Assembly: GCA_937916395.1 (NCBI GenBank)
Contig: CALFTN010000059.1
Span: 1-64,000, forward strand
Direction of reading: 5' to 3'
Source of the DNA: an uncultured Clostridia bacterium
GTDB taxonomy: Bacteria > Bacillota > Clostridia > Oscillospirales > Acutalibacteraceae
DNA length: 64,000 nucleotides
Position 1 is the stretch's first letter. Each line of letters begins with the position of its first letter. Both the position numbers and the translations under genes were made by a program. Under the pieces are notes generated by a model. It ran no database searches. It saw nothing but the letters and a program-made list of their open reading frames with translations, and had not been told where the DNA came from. Positions 52,625 to 62,345 of this stretch are shown piece after piece.

Positions 52625-55027
52625 ATGAATCTTAAAGAAAAAGCGACAGGGCTTATTTCTAATGTAAAAGAACATTGGAAAACCCCTGCCAAAGGCAGAT
52701 ATATGCCTTTTAAAGAAATTGCCGCTTACTCAGGCGGTGGTATTGGAGCTTATATGATTATAACAATGGGCTCCGCCTGTCTTCTAGCTGCGAATAATAC
52801 ATTACTTTCTAGCACACTGGGTGTTGACCCTATGGACATGTATGTTATGTATATTATTGCAGTGCTTGCAAATATCCCTTTAACGGGTATCCGTGCAAAT
52901 ATTATAGATAACACCCGTAACAAAGCAGGTAAATATCGTCCGTACATAGTTACAATGGCAATTCCTGCCACAATTATCTGTAATATACTCGTCTGGTTCC
53001 CTTATGCAAAGCTCTCAGACTGGTTAGGCGACGGAATGATTTTCGGAGAAACAAAAGCATATGTTGCAAAATGTGCAATTATTATGGCACTTAACCTTTT
53101 CTTGCATTTCTTTTACTACTTTTTCTACGATGCTTATGAAAACCTTATTCACGTACTCTCTCCAAACTCGCACGAACGTAGCGATGTTGCTTCAATAAAG
53201 AGTATAGTTTACTCATTTGCTCCAACAATAGTTAATCTTTTCACTCCTATTATTGCAGAAAACCTGTTCCATTCAAACACAACTGATATCCGTGTTTACA
53301 GATTTTTATACCCTATTCTTACTGTGGGTGGGCTTCTTCTTTGTATGGTTGTTTACAAGCATACAGAAGAAAAAATTGTTCAGGCAAGAACTCATGTTGT
53401 TCAGATTAAGTTTATAGATGCTATTAAAGCAGTTGCTAAAAACAAGTATTTCTGGATAATTTCTCTTGCTGGATGGATTGGATTCCTTGAAAGTGCTTAC
53501 TCTAACATTATGTTCTGGCTTTACAACTATGGTGGTGCTTGTTCGGGCAATGCATATAGTTTACTTGTCACGCTTTATGGTAATGCTTCTCTCTGGGGTA
53601 TGCTTTTAGCTCCTTTCTGTATAAGAAGGTGGGGTAAAAAAAGTGTTTTAGTTGTTACTAATATCTTTAATATTGTATTTATTTTAATGATGTTGCCATT
53701 CACAAATGAAATTCATAATTTAACTATCTGGCTTATTATGGGCTGTCTTTATCTTAATGCATTTATGGGTTCATTTGCACATATTCTTAACCCTGCAATT
53801 CAGGCAGATATTCGCGATTATCAGCAATATAAAACAGGCGAAAGAATTGATGGTGCTTTTGCAGTAGTTACAACTATCGGTACCGTTATTGCACTTATCA
53901 CATCTTCAGTTTTACCAGCCATTTACGAAAAAAGCGGTCTTACAAAAATCAATGCCGCAAAAGTTACTTCTGACCCAGAAATTCTCTCACGAGTTTTAGG
54001 CGACGGCAAAACAACCGTAGGTCAAATTCTTGCACAACAATTAGAAAATGGTCAGGATAACTATAACAATGCACTTTCTGCTCTTTATGACCCCAACATT
54101 CTTTTAAGTCTTATTAAAGTTCTTATTCTTATTGCGGCTCTTGGCGCTTTAATGAATGTTATTCCTTATATCTGGTACGACTTCAATGAAAAAAAGCAAG
54201 AATCTGTTATACGTGTTCTTAAAATAAGAGCTATGTTTGAAGATTATGGTAACGGTATTCTTAATGACGAAAAGCTCGTGGAAGGTATTGACATTATTCG
54301 TAACTCACAAGAAACATCTATTCTTCCTAAAAAAGTAATCAACAAAAAAGATTATACAGGCAAAGAAGGCAAGAAGACATATAAAGCTGATGTTAAATAT
54401 AATGACGAGATTGAAATTGCTCAATTTGTATGTGACGAATTAAATAAATTTTCAACACCTGCTTATAAATTGGCATTAGCGGAAAATCTTAAAGTTTACT
54501 CTGCTGGTCTTAGCAGTCTTCTTAGTTTTGATAAAGGAACAATCAAATCAGAAATTGCCGCTGCAAAGGCTATGCCAAAAGCTTCAGAAGAAGAAAAAGA
54601 AACAAGAAAACTTGCTATAGAAATTGCAAAGAAAAAAATGACCTCTTACAAAGCAATAAACAAACATTTCGCTGGTACTGGCGACCTTATTGCGCCTGAC
54701 TTTGAAACACTTGAAAATTGCTTCGAAGCAGAAGATAAATGTGATGACACACTCAAAGCACTCTACGTTGATTTACAACAAGCTAAAAAATCCAAGGATT
54801 CTGCTAAGGCAAAAAGTATTAAAGCTGAAATCAAAACTATACAAAGCAAAAAGAAGGTCGCTAAAAAGGCTACAAAAGAAGAAACTGACAGACACGCTTA
54901 CTTCAATCGTGCTGCAAAAGTTTATCTGGATGCTGAAAAACTTATAAAGCAACAAGAAAATTACAGCCATCTTGAAGAAATTTTCAAAATGTATGATGCA
55001 GCTAAACAAAGAGTCGAAGTTCAATAA
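52625..55027 (+). CDS. GPH/MFS-type transporter with a long hydrophilic C-terminal extension
   Basis: An 800-residue protein. Residues 30-540 form a twelve-helix carrier (VDPMDMYVMYIIAVLANIPL, FFYDAYENLIHVLSPNSHER, NPAIQADIRDYQQYKTGERI) related to the GPH family. Roughly 540-800 is a charged, helical, Lys/Glu-rich cytoplasmic tail (KAKSIKAEIKTIQSKKKVAK) with no domain I recognise. Normal family length is 450-500, so the tail and a linker near 430-490 are additions. ATG at 52625 with CAGGAG. It is divergent from the phosphodiester glycosidase gene. The substrate is unknown. Confidence 0.78.
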   Translation: MNLKEKATGLISNVKEHWKTPAKGRYMPFKEIAAYSGGGIGAYMIITMGSACLLAANNTLLSSTLGVDPMDMYVMYIIAVLANIPLTGIRANIIDNTRNKAGKYRPYIVTMAIPATIICNILVWFPYAKLSDWLGDGMIFGETKAYVAKCAIIMALNLFLHFFYYFFYDAYENLIHVLSPNSHERSDVASIKSIVYSFAPTIVNLFTPIIAENLFHSNTTDIRVYRFLYPILTVGGLLLCMVVYKHTEEKIVQARTHVVQIKFIDAIKAVAKNKYFWIISLAGWIGFLESAYSNIMFWLYNYGGACSGNAYSLLVTLYGNASLWGMLLAPFCIRRWGKKSVLVVTNIFNIVFILMMLPFTNEIHNLTIWLIMGCLYLNAFMGSFAHILNPAIQADIRDYQQYKTGERIDGAFAVVTTIGTVIALITSSVLPAIYEKSGLTKINAAKVTSDPEILSRVLGDGKTTVGQILAQQLENGQDNYNNALSALYDPNILLSLIKVLILIAALGALMNVIPYIWYDFNEKKQESVIRVLKIRAMFEDYGNGILNDEKLVEGIDIIRNSQETSILPKKVINKKDYTGKEGKKTYKADVKYNDEIEIAQFVCDELNKFSTPAYKLALAENLKVYSAGLSSLLSFDKGTIKSEIAAAKAMPKASEEEKETRKLAIEIAKKKMTSYKAINKHFAGTGDLIAPDFETLENCFEAEDKCDDTLKALYVDLQQAKKSKDSAKAKSIKAEIKTIQSKKKVAKKATKEETDRHAYFNRAAKVYLDAEKLIKQQENYSHLEEIFKMYDAAKQRVEVQ

Positions 55028-55035
55028 CTGACATA

Positions 55036-55075
55036 AAAAAACACGGTTAAATCGCTTGATTTAACCGTGTTTTTT
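55036..55075. terminator. Bidirectional terminator
   Basis: 17-18 bp stem around AACACGGTTAAATC with its complement, loop of 4 bases (GCTT), T-run on either strand; between convergent genes. Confidence 0.9.
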
Positions 55076-55086
55076 ATATTGTTTTT

Positions 55087-55515
55087 TTATTTTTCTTCAA
55101 TAATATCAACATTACCATCAAGCAAATCCTGAACAGAAATGTTTTTGAAATAATTGTTAAGAAGATTGTCTACATTTGTCCACATATCTTTTGTTTTACA
55201 AACATCCGACCTATTACAGAAATTGTCACCACAGTTTATACATGCTACTGGCGAAAGGCTACCTTCAGTCAGATTGAATATTTCATAAACTGAAATATCC
55301 TTTGCCTCGCGTGAAAGTCTGTAACCACCTGACATACCGCGCTGACTTCTTAAAAGATTACCCTTAACAAGTGTAGCAACGATTGTTTCAAGGTATTTAA
55401 GCGAAACATCCTGACGCTTTGAAACTTCTGAAAGAGCAACAAAGCCGTCACCCTGATTCTGAGCTAAATCTATGAAAATCCTTAATGCATATCTGCCTTT
55501 AGCTGATACCATCAT
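55087..55515 (-). CDS. Rrf2-family (IscR-like) transcriptional regulator
   Basis: A 142-residue winged-helix protein with the Rrf2 start MVSAKGRYALRIFIDLAQ, recognition helix QDVSLKYLETIVATL, wing RGMSGGYRLS and a Cys cluster CINCGDNFCNRSDVC that can carry a [2Fe-2S] cluster. IscR and CymR are relatives; no isc/suf or cysteine gene is next to it. Two ATGs in tandem, at 55515 and 55512; which is used is not decided. Confidence 0.87.
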   Translation of the reverse strand: MMVSAKGRYALRIFIDLAQNQGDGFVALSEVSKRQDVSLKYLETIVATLVKGNLLRSQRGMSGGYRLSREAKDISVYEIFNLTEGSLSPVACINCGDNFCNRSDVCKTKDMWTNVDNLLNNYFKNISVQDLLDGNVDIIEEK

Positions 55516-55548
55516 ACAAACTCAAACCTTTCAAACATTTTTGTGAAA

Positions 55549-57333
55549 TTACATTTCACCAAAACCCGCTCCATCAAAGAAGAAGTAAAGCAAATCACTT
55601 ATAATTTTAAATATCGTAGCAAGATAATCATTAAATTCAAGGCCACCTGTATATTCTTTTTCTTCACCATAAAGAACTTCATCTCTTACTTCATAGAAAT
55701 AAGTTTTGGTTGCCTCAAACTCAGCTAAATCAACATTTGTTTTATCGAGTGCTGCTTCGCCGCGAGCTATGGCACTCTCTAATTTTTCTTTCTGCGCTGT
55801 TGATAAATTACTCTTGTCTGCATTTTTAGCTTCCTCAAGATCCCTCATAAATGATTTCGAATTACGACCAACATTAAATTGTGGGAATCTGTCTGGATAG
55901 CTGTAAACATCCTTGAAGTTTTCATCAACAAGAAGTTCAGAAACGAGCTTCATAATAACATCGTTAGAACCTGTGCTCTCGTGATTCTGATTATAGAAAT
56001 AGAATGTTGTGCAAGGAAGAAGACCTGTGTTAGCATCAACTATATTTCTTGGGTCAGAGTGGTCATGATTTGGATTTGTGCAGTTGTTAACTGAACGAAC
56101 ATAATCTTTTGGAAGTTTTTTACCAACACCAGCACTATAAGCACCCATTGATGTAGAATCAAGCTGGATAATACCGTCAGCGTTTACATCGTCCCATGAA
56201 TCAACGATCTCGTAAAGAGGAACGTTATAATCAACTATATCAAAGATTTCCACACCATTCTTTTTTGCACCAAGAATGTTAGCATCTGAATTCTTCTGTG
56301 CATTATAATACCAATCTGTTTGCTGACGTATTGTTTTCATTGAATCGTCGTTTAAATAAATATCGCGACAAGCTTCGTAGTTACCTGAAGGAACAAGACC
56401 CCAGAGAAGTGTTGAATAACGCATATAATCGTTAACCAAATCGTATGCTACAACATCGAGAATCATATTTAAATCCGCATTAGGGAAAAAACGAAGAACA
56501 ATGTTAACAAGATAGCCTGTCATTTCATCTACACCCATAAGTGCAGGCATCATTTTGTTATAAAGCTCAATATTATCATCAAGAAGACCATACTGATAAA
56601 TTTCACCAACTAAAAGTGAACCATCAAGTGCAGGAATTACATAAACAATTCTGTTTACATCATCTGATATATTTCTGCCGTTATCTTTATAAAGCTGCAT
56701 AACAGCATTTGTTACAGAACCTCCCTGGCTTATAGGTGCTAAGTTAACCTTATCTGAACCAGAATCTTCTTTAACAAACTGAATGAAATCATAAAGCTCT
56801 TTAGCAGTATCCTGCATATTACCTAAAGAAGCATAAGAGAAAATGTAAAGATTTTCTTCACCAGCCATTTCAATATATTTATTAAGTGGAAGCTGGTCTA
56901 ATATGTATTCTTGGTCGTATTTTGATAAATCCTTGAATGAATCATAATATTTTGTAGCGCGAACATCATTTATAAATTTACCGTTTTCATCGCACTTCAA
57001 TCTACCCATAAGAGCATCGCCCAAAATACCAGAAAGTGCTTTTGCTGCCTTTTGGTCTTTATCCTCCTGAGAGATAAGCATTTTACTGATAGGCACAAGA
57101 GCATCTGTAAGTGCAACACCTACAATTTCCATAGTGTCGCCCATAAAAAATGGAGCCTCTAAATCAGTTGCTTTTCCATCTTCGTAATATTTTGTTTCAC
57201 TCTGGAAAAGACCTGGAACAATAATACTTGGAACAACATCCTCTTTATCAACTGCACTTGCAGCAACAACAAATGTTGTAGAAAGCATTACTATTGCCAT
57301 GATTAATGCTAATATTTTTTTAGATTTTTTCAT
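55549..57333 (-). CDS. Secreted lipase-like alpha/beta hydrolase
   Basis: A 594-residue protein with a signal peptide (MKKSKKILALIMAIVMLSTTFVV, mature from about residue 30). PSIIVPGLFQSETKYY resembles the lipase strand-loop and APISQGGSVTNAV has a G-x-S-x-G-like element in which the first Gly is Ile-Ser (ISQGGS). A 100-residue helical C-terminal region follows. It may be a lipase or acyl-hydrolase; the weak nucleophile motif makes this uncertain. ATG at 57333 with GGGGAT; an in-frame start at 57363 is rejected. Confidence 0.65.
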   Translation of the reverse strand: MKKSKKILALIMAIVMLSTTFVVAASAVDKEDVVPSIIVPGLFQSETKYYEDGKATDLEAPFFMGDTMEIVGVALTDALVPISKMLISQEDKDQKAAKALSGILGDALMGRLKCDENGKFINDVRATKYYDSFKDLSKYDQEYILDQLPLNKYIEMAGEENLYIFSYASLGNMQDTAKELYDFIQFVKEDSGSDKVNLAPISQGGSVTNAVMQLYKDNGRNISDDVNRIVYVIPALDGSLLVGEIYQYGLLDDNIELYNKMMPALMGVDEMTGYLVNIVLRFFPNADLNMILDVVAYDLVNDYMRYSTLLWGLVPSGNYEACRDIYLNDDSMKTIRQQTDWYYNAQKNSDANILGAKKNGVEIFDIVDYNVPLYEIVDSWDDVNADGIIQLDSTSMGAYSAGVGKKLPKDYVRSVNNCTNPNHDHSDPRNIVDANTGLLPCTTFYFYNQNHESTGSNDVIMKLVSELLVDENFKDVYSYPDRFPQFNVGRNSKSFMRDLEEAKNADKSNLSTAQKEKLESAIARGEAALDKTNVDLAEFEATKTYFYEVRDEVLYGEEKEYTGGLEFNDYLATIFKIISDLLYFFFDGAGFGEM

Positions 57334-57375
57334 TTTATCTATCCCCTTTGATTCAAGATACACCTAATCAAAAAT

Positions 57376-57404
57376 ATTCTATCACAAAAATATGGAATAT
57401 GCAA
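57376..57404 (-). promoter_or_regulatory. Promoter of the secreted lipase-like gene
   Basis: Minus strand: -35 TTGCAT at 57404-57399, 17-bp spacer, -10 TAGAAT at 57381-57376. Confidence 0.5.
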
Positions 57405-57424
57405 ATGTTTTTTATATAAAATAA

Positions 57425-57446
57425 CCCCAATTAATTGAAATTGGGG
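57425..57446 (-). terminator. Terminator of the rhamnosidase gene
   Basis: CCCCAATT at 57425-57432 pairs with AATTGGGG at 57439-57446; short stem with AT-rich tail TTATTTTAT on the minus strand. Confidence 0.65.
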
Positions 57447-57453
57447 CGTTTTT

Positions 57454-59640
57454 TTATCTATTGTATTCAAATTCTGTTGTATAAGTACCGCTGACAAATT
57501 CATATTCCTCGTCATCAAGGTAAAGTGTAGCATAACTTCCATCAGGAATTGTGAAAGAAAATTCACAAAGATTACTGCCGTCTTTGAATTCCCAAGAAGA
57601 AATTATTTCACCATTAGGAGTTAAAAGTCTTGCTTTTGCGTAGCCCAACTCTTTATTTGGAACTGGTTCGAATATAATGTGCTTGTAACCCGGTTCATTT
57701 TCGTCAGGACGAATACCTGCAACTGTACTGAACAACCAGTCACCCACTGCACCAAAAGCATAATGGTTAAATGAATTCATTTCAGGTGTAGCAAAGCTTC
57801 TGTCTTCTTTCATACCGTCCCAACGTTCCCACATTGTAGTAGCGCCCATTTTTACTGAATAAAGCCATGATGGGAAAGTATCTTTAAGTAAAAGTTTATA
57901 TGCTAAATCTACTCTACCAATATCTTGTAAAACGTGAAGAAGATAAGGTGTACCAACAAAACCTGTTTTTAAGTGACCACATTCTTCAATAAGTTTAACT
58001 AACTTCTCTGCTTCTCTTTCTCTGTTATCAGTAAGATTAAAATAGAGTGCTAAAACGTTTGCGGTTTGTGTTTCGTGTTCTTCTTTACCAGTATTAAGGT
58101 AATTGTTTCTGTATTGTTCCACAATTACAGGATACATTTCTTCATAGTAAGAAACGTCTTTACCTATTGCCTTACCCATTTTTATAAGAAGGCTTGTAGA
58201 ATAAGCATACATTGCAGTTGCTATTAAATTTTTATCTGTAAAGCCACCAGCCGCTTCATAACCTGCATCAAGTGAAAGCCAGTCACCGAAGTGACCACCT
58301 TTATCCCAACGACCTTTTTCTGAACATTCTGTTTCAATGAATTTAAGCCAGTTAGTCATTGACTCCCATTGTTCTTCAATAATTCTTGTGTCGTTATATG
58401 CTAAATACATCTGATAAGGAACGATAATTGCGGCATCGCCCCACGCAGCAGAACCACCGCCCTGCCAGCCTGCAGGCACAACATTTCCAACTGCACCGTT
58501 TTCTTCCTGGTCAGCGGCAAGGTCATGGAGCCACTTTCTGAAGAATTTTTTAGTATCGTAATTATAAATTGCAGTTCTTGCAAAAACCTGAGCATCGCCA
58601 GTCCAGCCCATTCTTTCATCTCTTTGTGGACAGTCTGTAGGAATATCAAGGAAGTTTCCTCTCTGCCCCCATACAATATTCTCATAAAGCTGTTGCACAT
58701 CTTCGTGACCACAAGCAAAGAAACCTGTACGTTTCATATCTGAAAACACTACAACTGCAGTGAAATTCTCTAATTTTATTTCATCATCATTAAAGCCTAT
58801 AAGTTTAATAAATCTGAAGCCCTGGAATGAGAAATGTGGTTTATATGTCTGCTCCACACCATTTGATGTTACTTCTATTTCACATTTTGCACTTCTTAAA
58901 TTTTCTGTGTAGAAGTTGCCATCCTTATCTAAAAATTCAGCGTGCTGTAACATGAAGGTAGCACCTTTTCTTGCAGGAACAACCCATTCTACATAACCAG
59001 TAATTTCTTGCTTAAAGTCAATAACTTTTTCGCCCTTTGGTGTAGTAATAAGCTCAACGGCATCAAGACGTGCCATTTCGCGAGTTTCTTCACCCTCGGT
59101 TTCAATGAGAATATCTTTTGAAACAGGCACTTCTTTTACAGTAAATTTATCTTCACACTCTACTGTAAAATCCACCTTTTCACCATTGTAAATATCCGAA
59201 TAGAGAATGTTACTTTTCATACATTCCCATGATTTATCGGTTGTAATTACTTCAACTGTATCATCTTCATATTCAACTGTTAGTGCTGCAATCACCGCAA
59301 TTTCATCAGCTTTTAAGAATGGTAATTCCTCATCAGGTCTCTTGTGACGGCGACGCCCTGTACCAACTGCAATATCAATTGTGTTACATTCTTCAAGATA
59401 TTTTGTAACATTATAATCCTGATACTGCAAACGTGTTCTGTAGCTGGTCCAACCTGGTGCAAAAATAAATTTACCGATTCTGTTATTATTAATATGCACT
59501 TCATAAAATCCTAAAGCACTTATAGAAAGAGTAGCCTTTCTTATTGCCTTATCTGCCCAGAAAATTTTTCTGAACGCAGGACAAACTGTGCCTAAATCTT
59601 CATTTTGTCTTATGAATTCTGCTTTAAAAATATTACTCAT
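57454..59640 (-). CDS. Alpha-L-rhamnosidase, GH78
   Basis: A 728-residue cytoplasmic glycosidase. N-terminal beta domains (FYEVHINNNRIGKFIFAPGW, TSYRTRLQYQDYNVT) precede the (alpha/alpha)6 barrel with the GH78 signature DIPTDCPQRDERMGWTGDAQ, whose Asp and Glu are the general acid region, and a C-terminal beta-sandwich. It releases L-rhamnose from plant or bacterial glycans; lack of a signal peptide suggests import of an oligosaccharide first. ATG at 59640 with AGGAG upstream. Single gene, divergent from ksgA. Confidence 0.92.
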   Translation of the reverse strand: MSNIFKAEFIRQNEDLGTVCPAFRKIFWADKAIRKATLSISALGFYEVHINNNRIGKFIFAPGWTSYRTRLQYQDYNVTKYLEECNTIDIAVGTGRRRHKRPDEELPFLKADEIAVIAALTVEYEDDTVEVITTDKSWECMKSNILYSDIYNGEKVDFTVECEDKFTVKEVPVSKDILIETEGEETREMARLDAVELITTPKGEKVIDFKQEITGYVEWVVPARKGATFMLQHAEFLDKDGNFYTENLRSAKCEIEVTSNGVEQTYKPHFSFQGFRFIKLIGFNDDEIKLENFTAVVVFSDMKRTGFFACGHEDVQQLYENIVWGQRGNFLDIPTDCPQRDERMGWTGDAQVFARTAIYNYDTKKFFRKWLHDLAADQEENGAVGNVVPAGWQGGGSAAWGDAAIIVPYQMYLAYNDTRIIEEQWESMTNWLKFIETECSEKGRWDKGGHFGDWLSLDAGYEAAGGFTDKNLIATAMYAYSTSLLIKMGKAIGKDVSYYEEMYPVIVEQYRNNYLNTGKEEHETQTANVLALYFNLTDNREREAEKLVKLIEECGHLKTGFVGTPYLLHVLQDIGRVDLAYKLLLKDTFPSWLYSVKMGATTMWERWDGMKEDRSFATPEMNSFNHYAFGAVGDWLFSTVAGIRPDENEPGYKHIIFEPVPNKELGYAKARLLTPNGEIISSWEFKDGSNLCEFSFTIPDGSYATLYLDDEEYEFVSGTYTTEFEYNR

Positions 59641-59655
59641 AATATTGCTCCTTTA

Positions 59656-59684
59656 TTGACATTATATATTTTAAAATATATAAT
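59656..59684 (+). promoter_or_regulatory. Consensus promoter of ksgA-pfkB-epimerase, overlapping a perfect palindrome
   Basis: TTGACA at 59656-59661, 17-bp spacer, TATAAT at 59679-59684: a perfect sigma-A consensus. The spacer and -10 lie in a 24-base perfect palindrome (59661-59684, ATTATATATTTT and complement). Confidence 0.85.
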
Positions 59685-59747
59685 TATTAAAGTTATACTT
59701 ATCTTATTATATTTTAATAAAAAAGACAATAGTTATTGGAGCAATTT

Positions 59748-60602
59748 ATGAAAAATCTTTCAGATATAAATGTTATCCGTTCTGTAATGGCAAAACACGG
59801 TGTAACCTTCAACAAAGGCTTGGGTCAGAACTTTCTTGTCGACCCCCAGATTTGTCCTTCGATGGCAGAATACGCAGAGCTTGACAAAAACACCTGTGTT
59901 ATAGAGGTTGGTCCTGGTGTTGGGGTTCTTACTGCCGAGCTTGCCAAACGTGCTGGTAAGGTTTTAAGCTTTGAATTAGACGAAAGACTTTTACCAGTTT
60001 TAGATGAAACTCTAAAAGAATTTGACAATGTAGAAATTATTAATCAGGATATTATGAAGGCTGATTTAAAGACACTAATCGAAGAAAAATGTAAAGATAT
60101 GAAAATTGCCGTTTGTGCTAACCTCCCATATTACATAACTTCTCCGATTATTATGATGTTTTTAGAGAGTAAATTGCCAATCACTTCAATTACCGTTATG
60201 GTTCAGAAAGAAGCAGCAGACAGGCTTTGTGCTGAGGTTGGTTCTCGTGATGGTGGTGCGGTTACAATTGCGGTAAATTATTACGCCGAAAGCGAAATAC
60301 TCTTTTTTGTTCCTAAGGATTCATTCCTACCGCCACCAAAGGTTGACAGTAGTGTTATTAAATTAACTTTAAGAGAGAAACCACCCGTTGAAGTTAAAAA
60401 TGAAGATTTTTTCTTTAAAGTAGTAAAAGCAGCATTTTCTCAAAGGCGAAAAACTGCTGAAAACTCAATTAGCGCTGGTCTTTCTGTTTCTAAGGCAGAT
60501 GTAAAAGAAGCTTTAGAAAAAGTCGGACTTTCTGCTACTGTAAGAGCAGAAAAAATGACGATGGAAGACTTTGCCAAGCTTTCTGAAATTCTTGAAAGGT
60601 AG
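59748..60602 (+). CDS. rsmA: 16S rRNA (adenine-1518/1519-N6)-dimethyltransferase KsgA
   Basis: A 284-residue SAM-dependent methylase that dimethylates two adenines of 16S rRNA helix 45. Motif I VIEVGPGVGVLT, DQD-type motif II and the catalytic NLPYYITSP are all present, and the C-terminal domain with FSQRRKTAENS is normal. ATG at 59748; an in-frame TTG at 59736 overlaps the TTGGAG ribosome site. First gene of a short plus-strand operon. Confidence 0.96.
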   Translation: MKNLSDINVIRSVMAKHGVTFNKGLGQNFLVDPQICPSMAEYAELDKNTCVIEVGPGVGVLTAELAKRAGKVLSFELDERLLPVLDETLKEFDNVEIINQDIMKADLKTLIEEKCKDMKIAVCANLPYYITSPIIMMFLESKLPITSITVMVQKEAADRLCAEVGSRDGGAVTIAVNYYAESEILFFVPKDSFLPPPKVDSSVIKLTLREKPPVEVKNEDFFFKVVKAAFSQRRKTAENSISAGLSVSKADVKEALEKVGLSATVRAEKMTMEDFAKLSEILER

Positions 60603-60609
60603 GTTTTGT

Positions 60610-61446
60610 ATGAAAATACTATCTTTTGGTGAAATCATCTGGGATGTTTATGGAAACGAAAAATTTATAGGAGGCGCACCACTTAATCTTGCCGCACATT
60701 GTAGTAAACAAGGTGCTGAAAGCTTTATGTTATCTGCCGTCGGCAATGATGATTTAGGTAAATGTGCTTTAGAAGAAGTTAAAGGCTTTAATGTAAAAAC
60801 AGATTTTATTTCTGTAAATTATGAAAAAGAAACCGGCAAGTGCATTGTTACACTAAATGAAAAAGGTGTTCCATCATACAATGTTTTAACAAATGTTGCT
60901 TATGATTACATAAGAACACCAGAAAGCATCAATGAATTGCAGTTTGACGTTTTTTGTTTTGGTACATTAGCTTTAAGAAGCACTGAAAATCTTGAAACTG
61001 TAAAATCAATTCTTGAAAGTGAAAAAATCAAAAAGGTTTATTGCGACATTAACATAAGACCACCTTTCTTCTCAGATAAAACCATTTTATTTGCTTTAGA
61101 AAATGCAAATATTTTAAAAATCAGCGATGAGGAATTGCATTATGTTGCTGATGTGTGTGGTAGCGAAGAATTGACAGATATAGCTCTGAAATATAACAAT
61201 TTAGAGTTTATCTTACTCACACAAGGCGAAAATGGTGCAACTGTATACGATTGCAAAAATAAAAAAGCTTACACCGAAAACGCACCCAAAGTAGAGGTTA
61301 TGTCTTCAGTAGGGGCTGGTGATAGCTTTGGTGCAACGTTTATTTGTGAATATTTTAAAACAAACAGTATTGAAAGAAGTCTTAAAAAAGCTACTGAGAT
61401 AAGTGCTTTTGTTGTTTCTAAAAAAGAAGCAATTCCAGAATATTAA
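60610..61446 (+). CDS. PfkB-family sugar kinase (fructokinase/ribokinase type)
   Basis: A 278-residue carbohydrate kinase. The sugar-binding GGAPLNLAAH and the C-terminal anion-hole motif VGAGDSFGATF with catalytic Asp are conserved, and a divergent N-terminal GEIIWDVYG is as in fructokinases. It phosphorylates a hexose or ketose with ATP; the adjacent epimerase suggests fructose or allulose as substrate, which is inferred. ATG at 60610, 7 bp after ksgA; an in-frame start at 60571 lies inside ksgA and is rejected. Confidence 0.85.
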   Translation: MKILSFGEIIWDVYGNEKFIGGAPLNLAAHCSKQGAESFMLSAVGNDDLGKCALEEVKGFNVKTDFISVNYEKETGKCIVTLNEKGVPSYNVLTNVAYDYIRTPESINELQFDVFCFGTLALRSTENLETVKSILESEKIKKVYCDINIRPPFFSDKTILFALENANILKISDEELHYVADVCGSEELTDIALKYNNLEFILLTQGENGATVYDCKNKKAYTENAPKVEVMSSVGAGDSFGATFICEYFKTNSIERSLKKATEISAFVVSKKEAIPEY

Positions 61447-61469
61447 AATATTTTAATGAGGTGCATATT

Positions 61470-62339
61470 ATGAAATTTGGTATTTATTATGCTTATTGGG
61501 AGCACGAATGGGGCGGAAACTTTATTCCATACATTGAAAAAACAAAAAAATTGGGCTTTGATGTTTTAGAGGTCGCTTGTGGTGCATTTCATTTAGAAAA
61601 TGACGATTATTTTAAAGAACTCAAAAACGTTGCAGACGCTAACGGAATGTTGCTCTCTGGTGGTTATGGCCCAAGACCAGAACACAACCTTGCTTCTTCT
61701 GACAATACCCTAGTTGAAAACGCCTTCAAATTTTATGATGACATTTTCAGAAAAATGGAAATTGCCGGAATTGACCGTATTGGTGGTGCTCTTTACTCTT
61801 ATTGGCCAGTTGATTTCAAAGGCGGTTTTGACAAAGCAGCAGATACTGAAAGAAGCATTAAAAATATGAGAAGACTTGCTGATATTGCTGCAAATTATGG
61901 CATAACACTTTGCATGGAATCTTTGAATAGATTTGAAGGCTACATGATTAACGAAGCTTATGAAGATGTTGACTATGTTAAAGCAGTTGATAAGCCCAAC
62001 GTAAAATCTATGCTTGACACTTTCCATATGAATATTGAAGAAGATTCGTTAATAGATGCAATCCGTCTTACAAAAGGCACCCTTGGTGCTTTCCATGTTG
62101 GCGAACCAAACAGACGCTGTCCTAACAAAAATAGCAGAATTGACTGGTATGAAATAGGAAAAACCTTGAAAGAAATTGGTTATGACGAATATGTTGTTAT
62201 GGAACCATTTGTACTTATGGGAGGTCAGGTAGGTAAAGATATTTCTATCTGGCGCGATATGTCAAAAGGCAAAACAATGGAAGAAATTGACCTCGACGCA
62301 AAAAATTCAGTTGAATTTTTAAGAGAAGCATTTAAATAA
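61470..62339 (+). CDS. D-allulose (psicose) 3-epimerase-like sugar isomerase
   Basis: A 289-residue xylose-isomerase-like TIM barrel. It follows the Clostridium cellulolyticum D-psicose 3-epimerase closely: MKFGIYYAYWEHEW, IGGALYSYWPVDF, MESLNRFEGY and VMLDTFHMNIEEDS-like, and VVMEPFVLMGGQVG. The metal ligands E150, D183, H209 and E245 correspond to E150, D183, H209, E244 there. It should interconvert D-fructose and D-allulose. ATG at 61470 with AGGTG; the in-frame GTG at 61461 is within that site. Follows the kinase by 23 bp. Confidence 0.88.
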   Translation: MKFGIYYAYWEHEWGGNFIPYIEKTKKLGFDVLEVACGAFHLENDDYFKELKNVADANGMLLSGGYGPRPEHNLASSDNTLVENAFKFYDDIFRKMEIAGIDRIGGALYSYWPVDFKGGFDKAADTERSIKNMRRLADIAANYGITLCMESLNRFEGYMINEAYEDVDYVKAVDKPNVKSMLDTFHMNIEEDSLIDAIRLTKGTLGAFHVGEPNRRCPNKNSRIDWYEIGKTLKEIGYDEYVVMEPFVLMGGQVGKDISIWRDMSKGKTMEEIDLDAKNSVEFLREAFK

Positions 62340-62345
62340 AATTTT

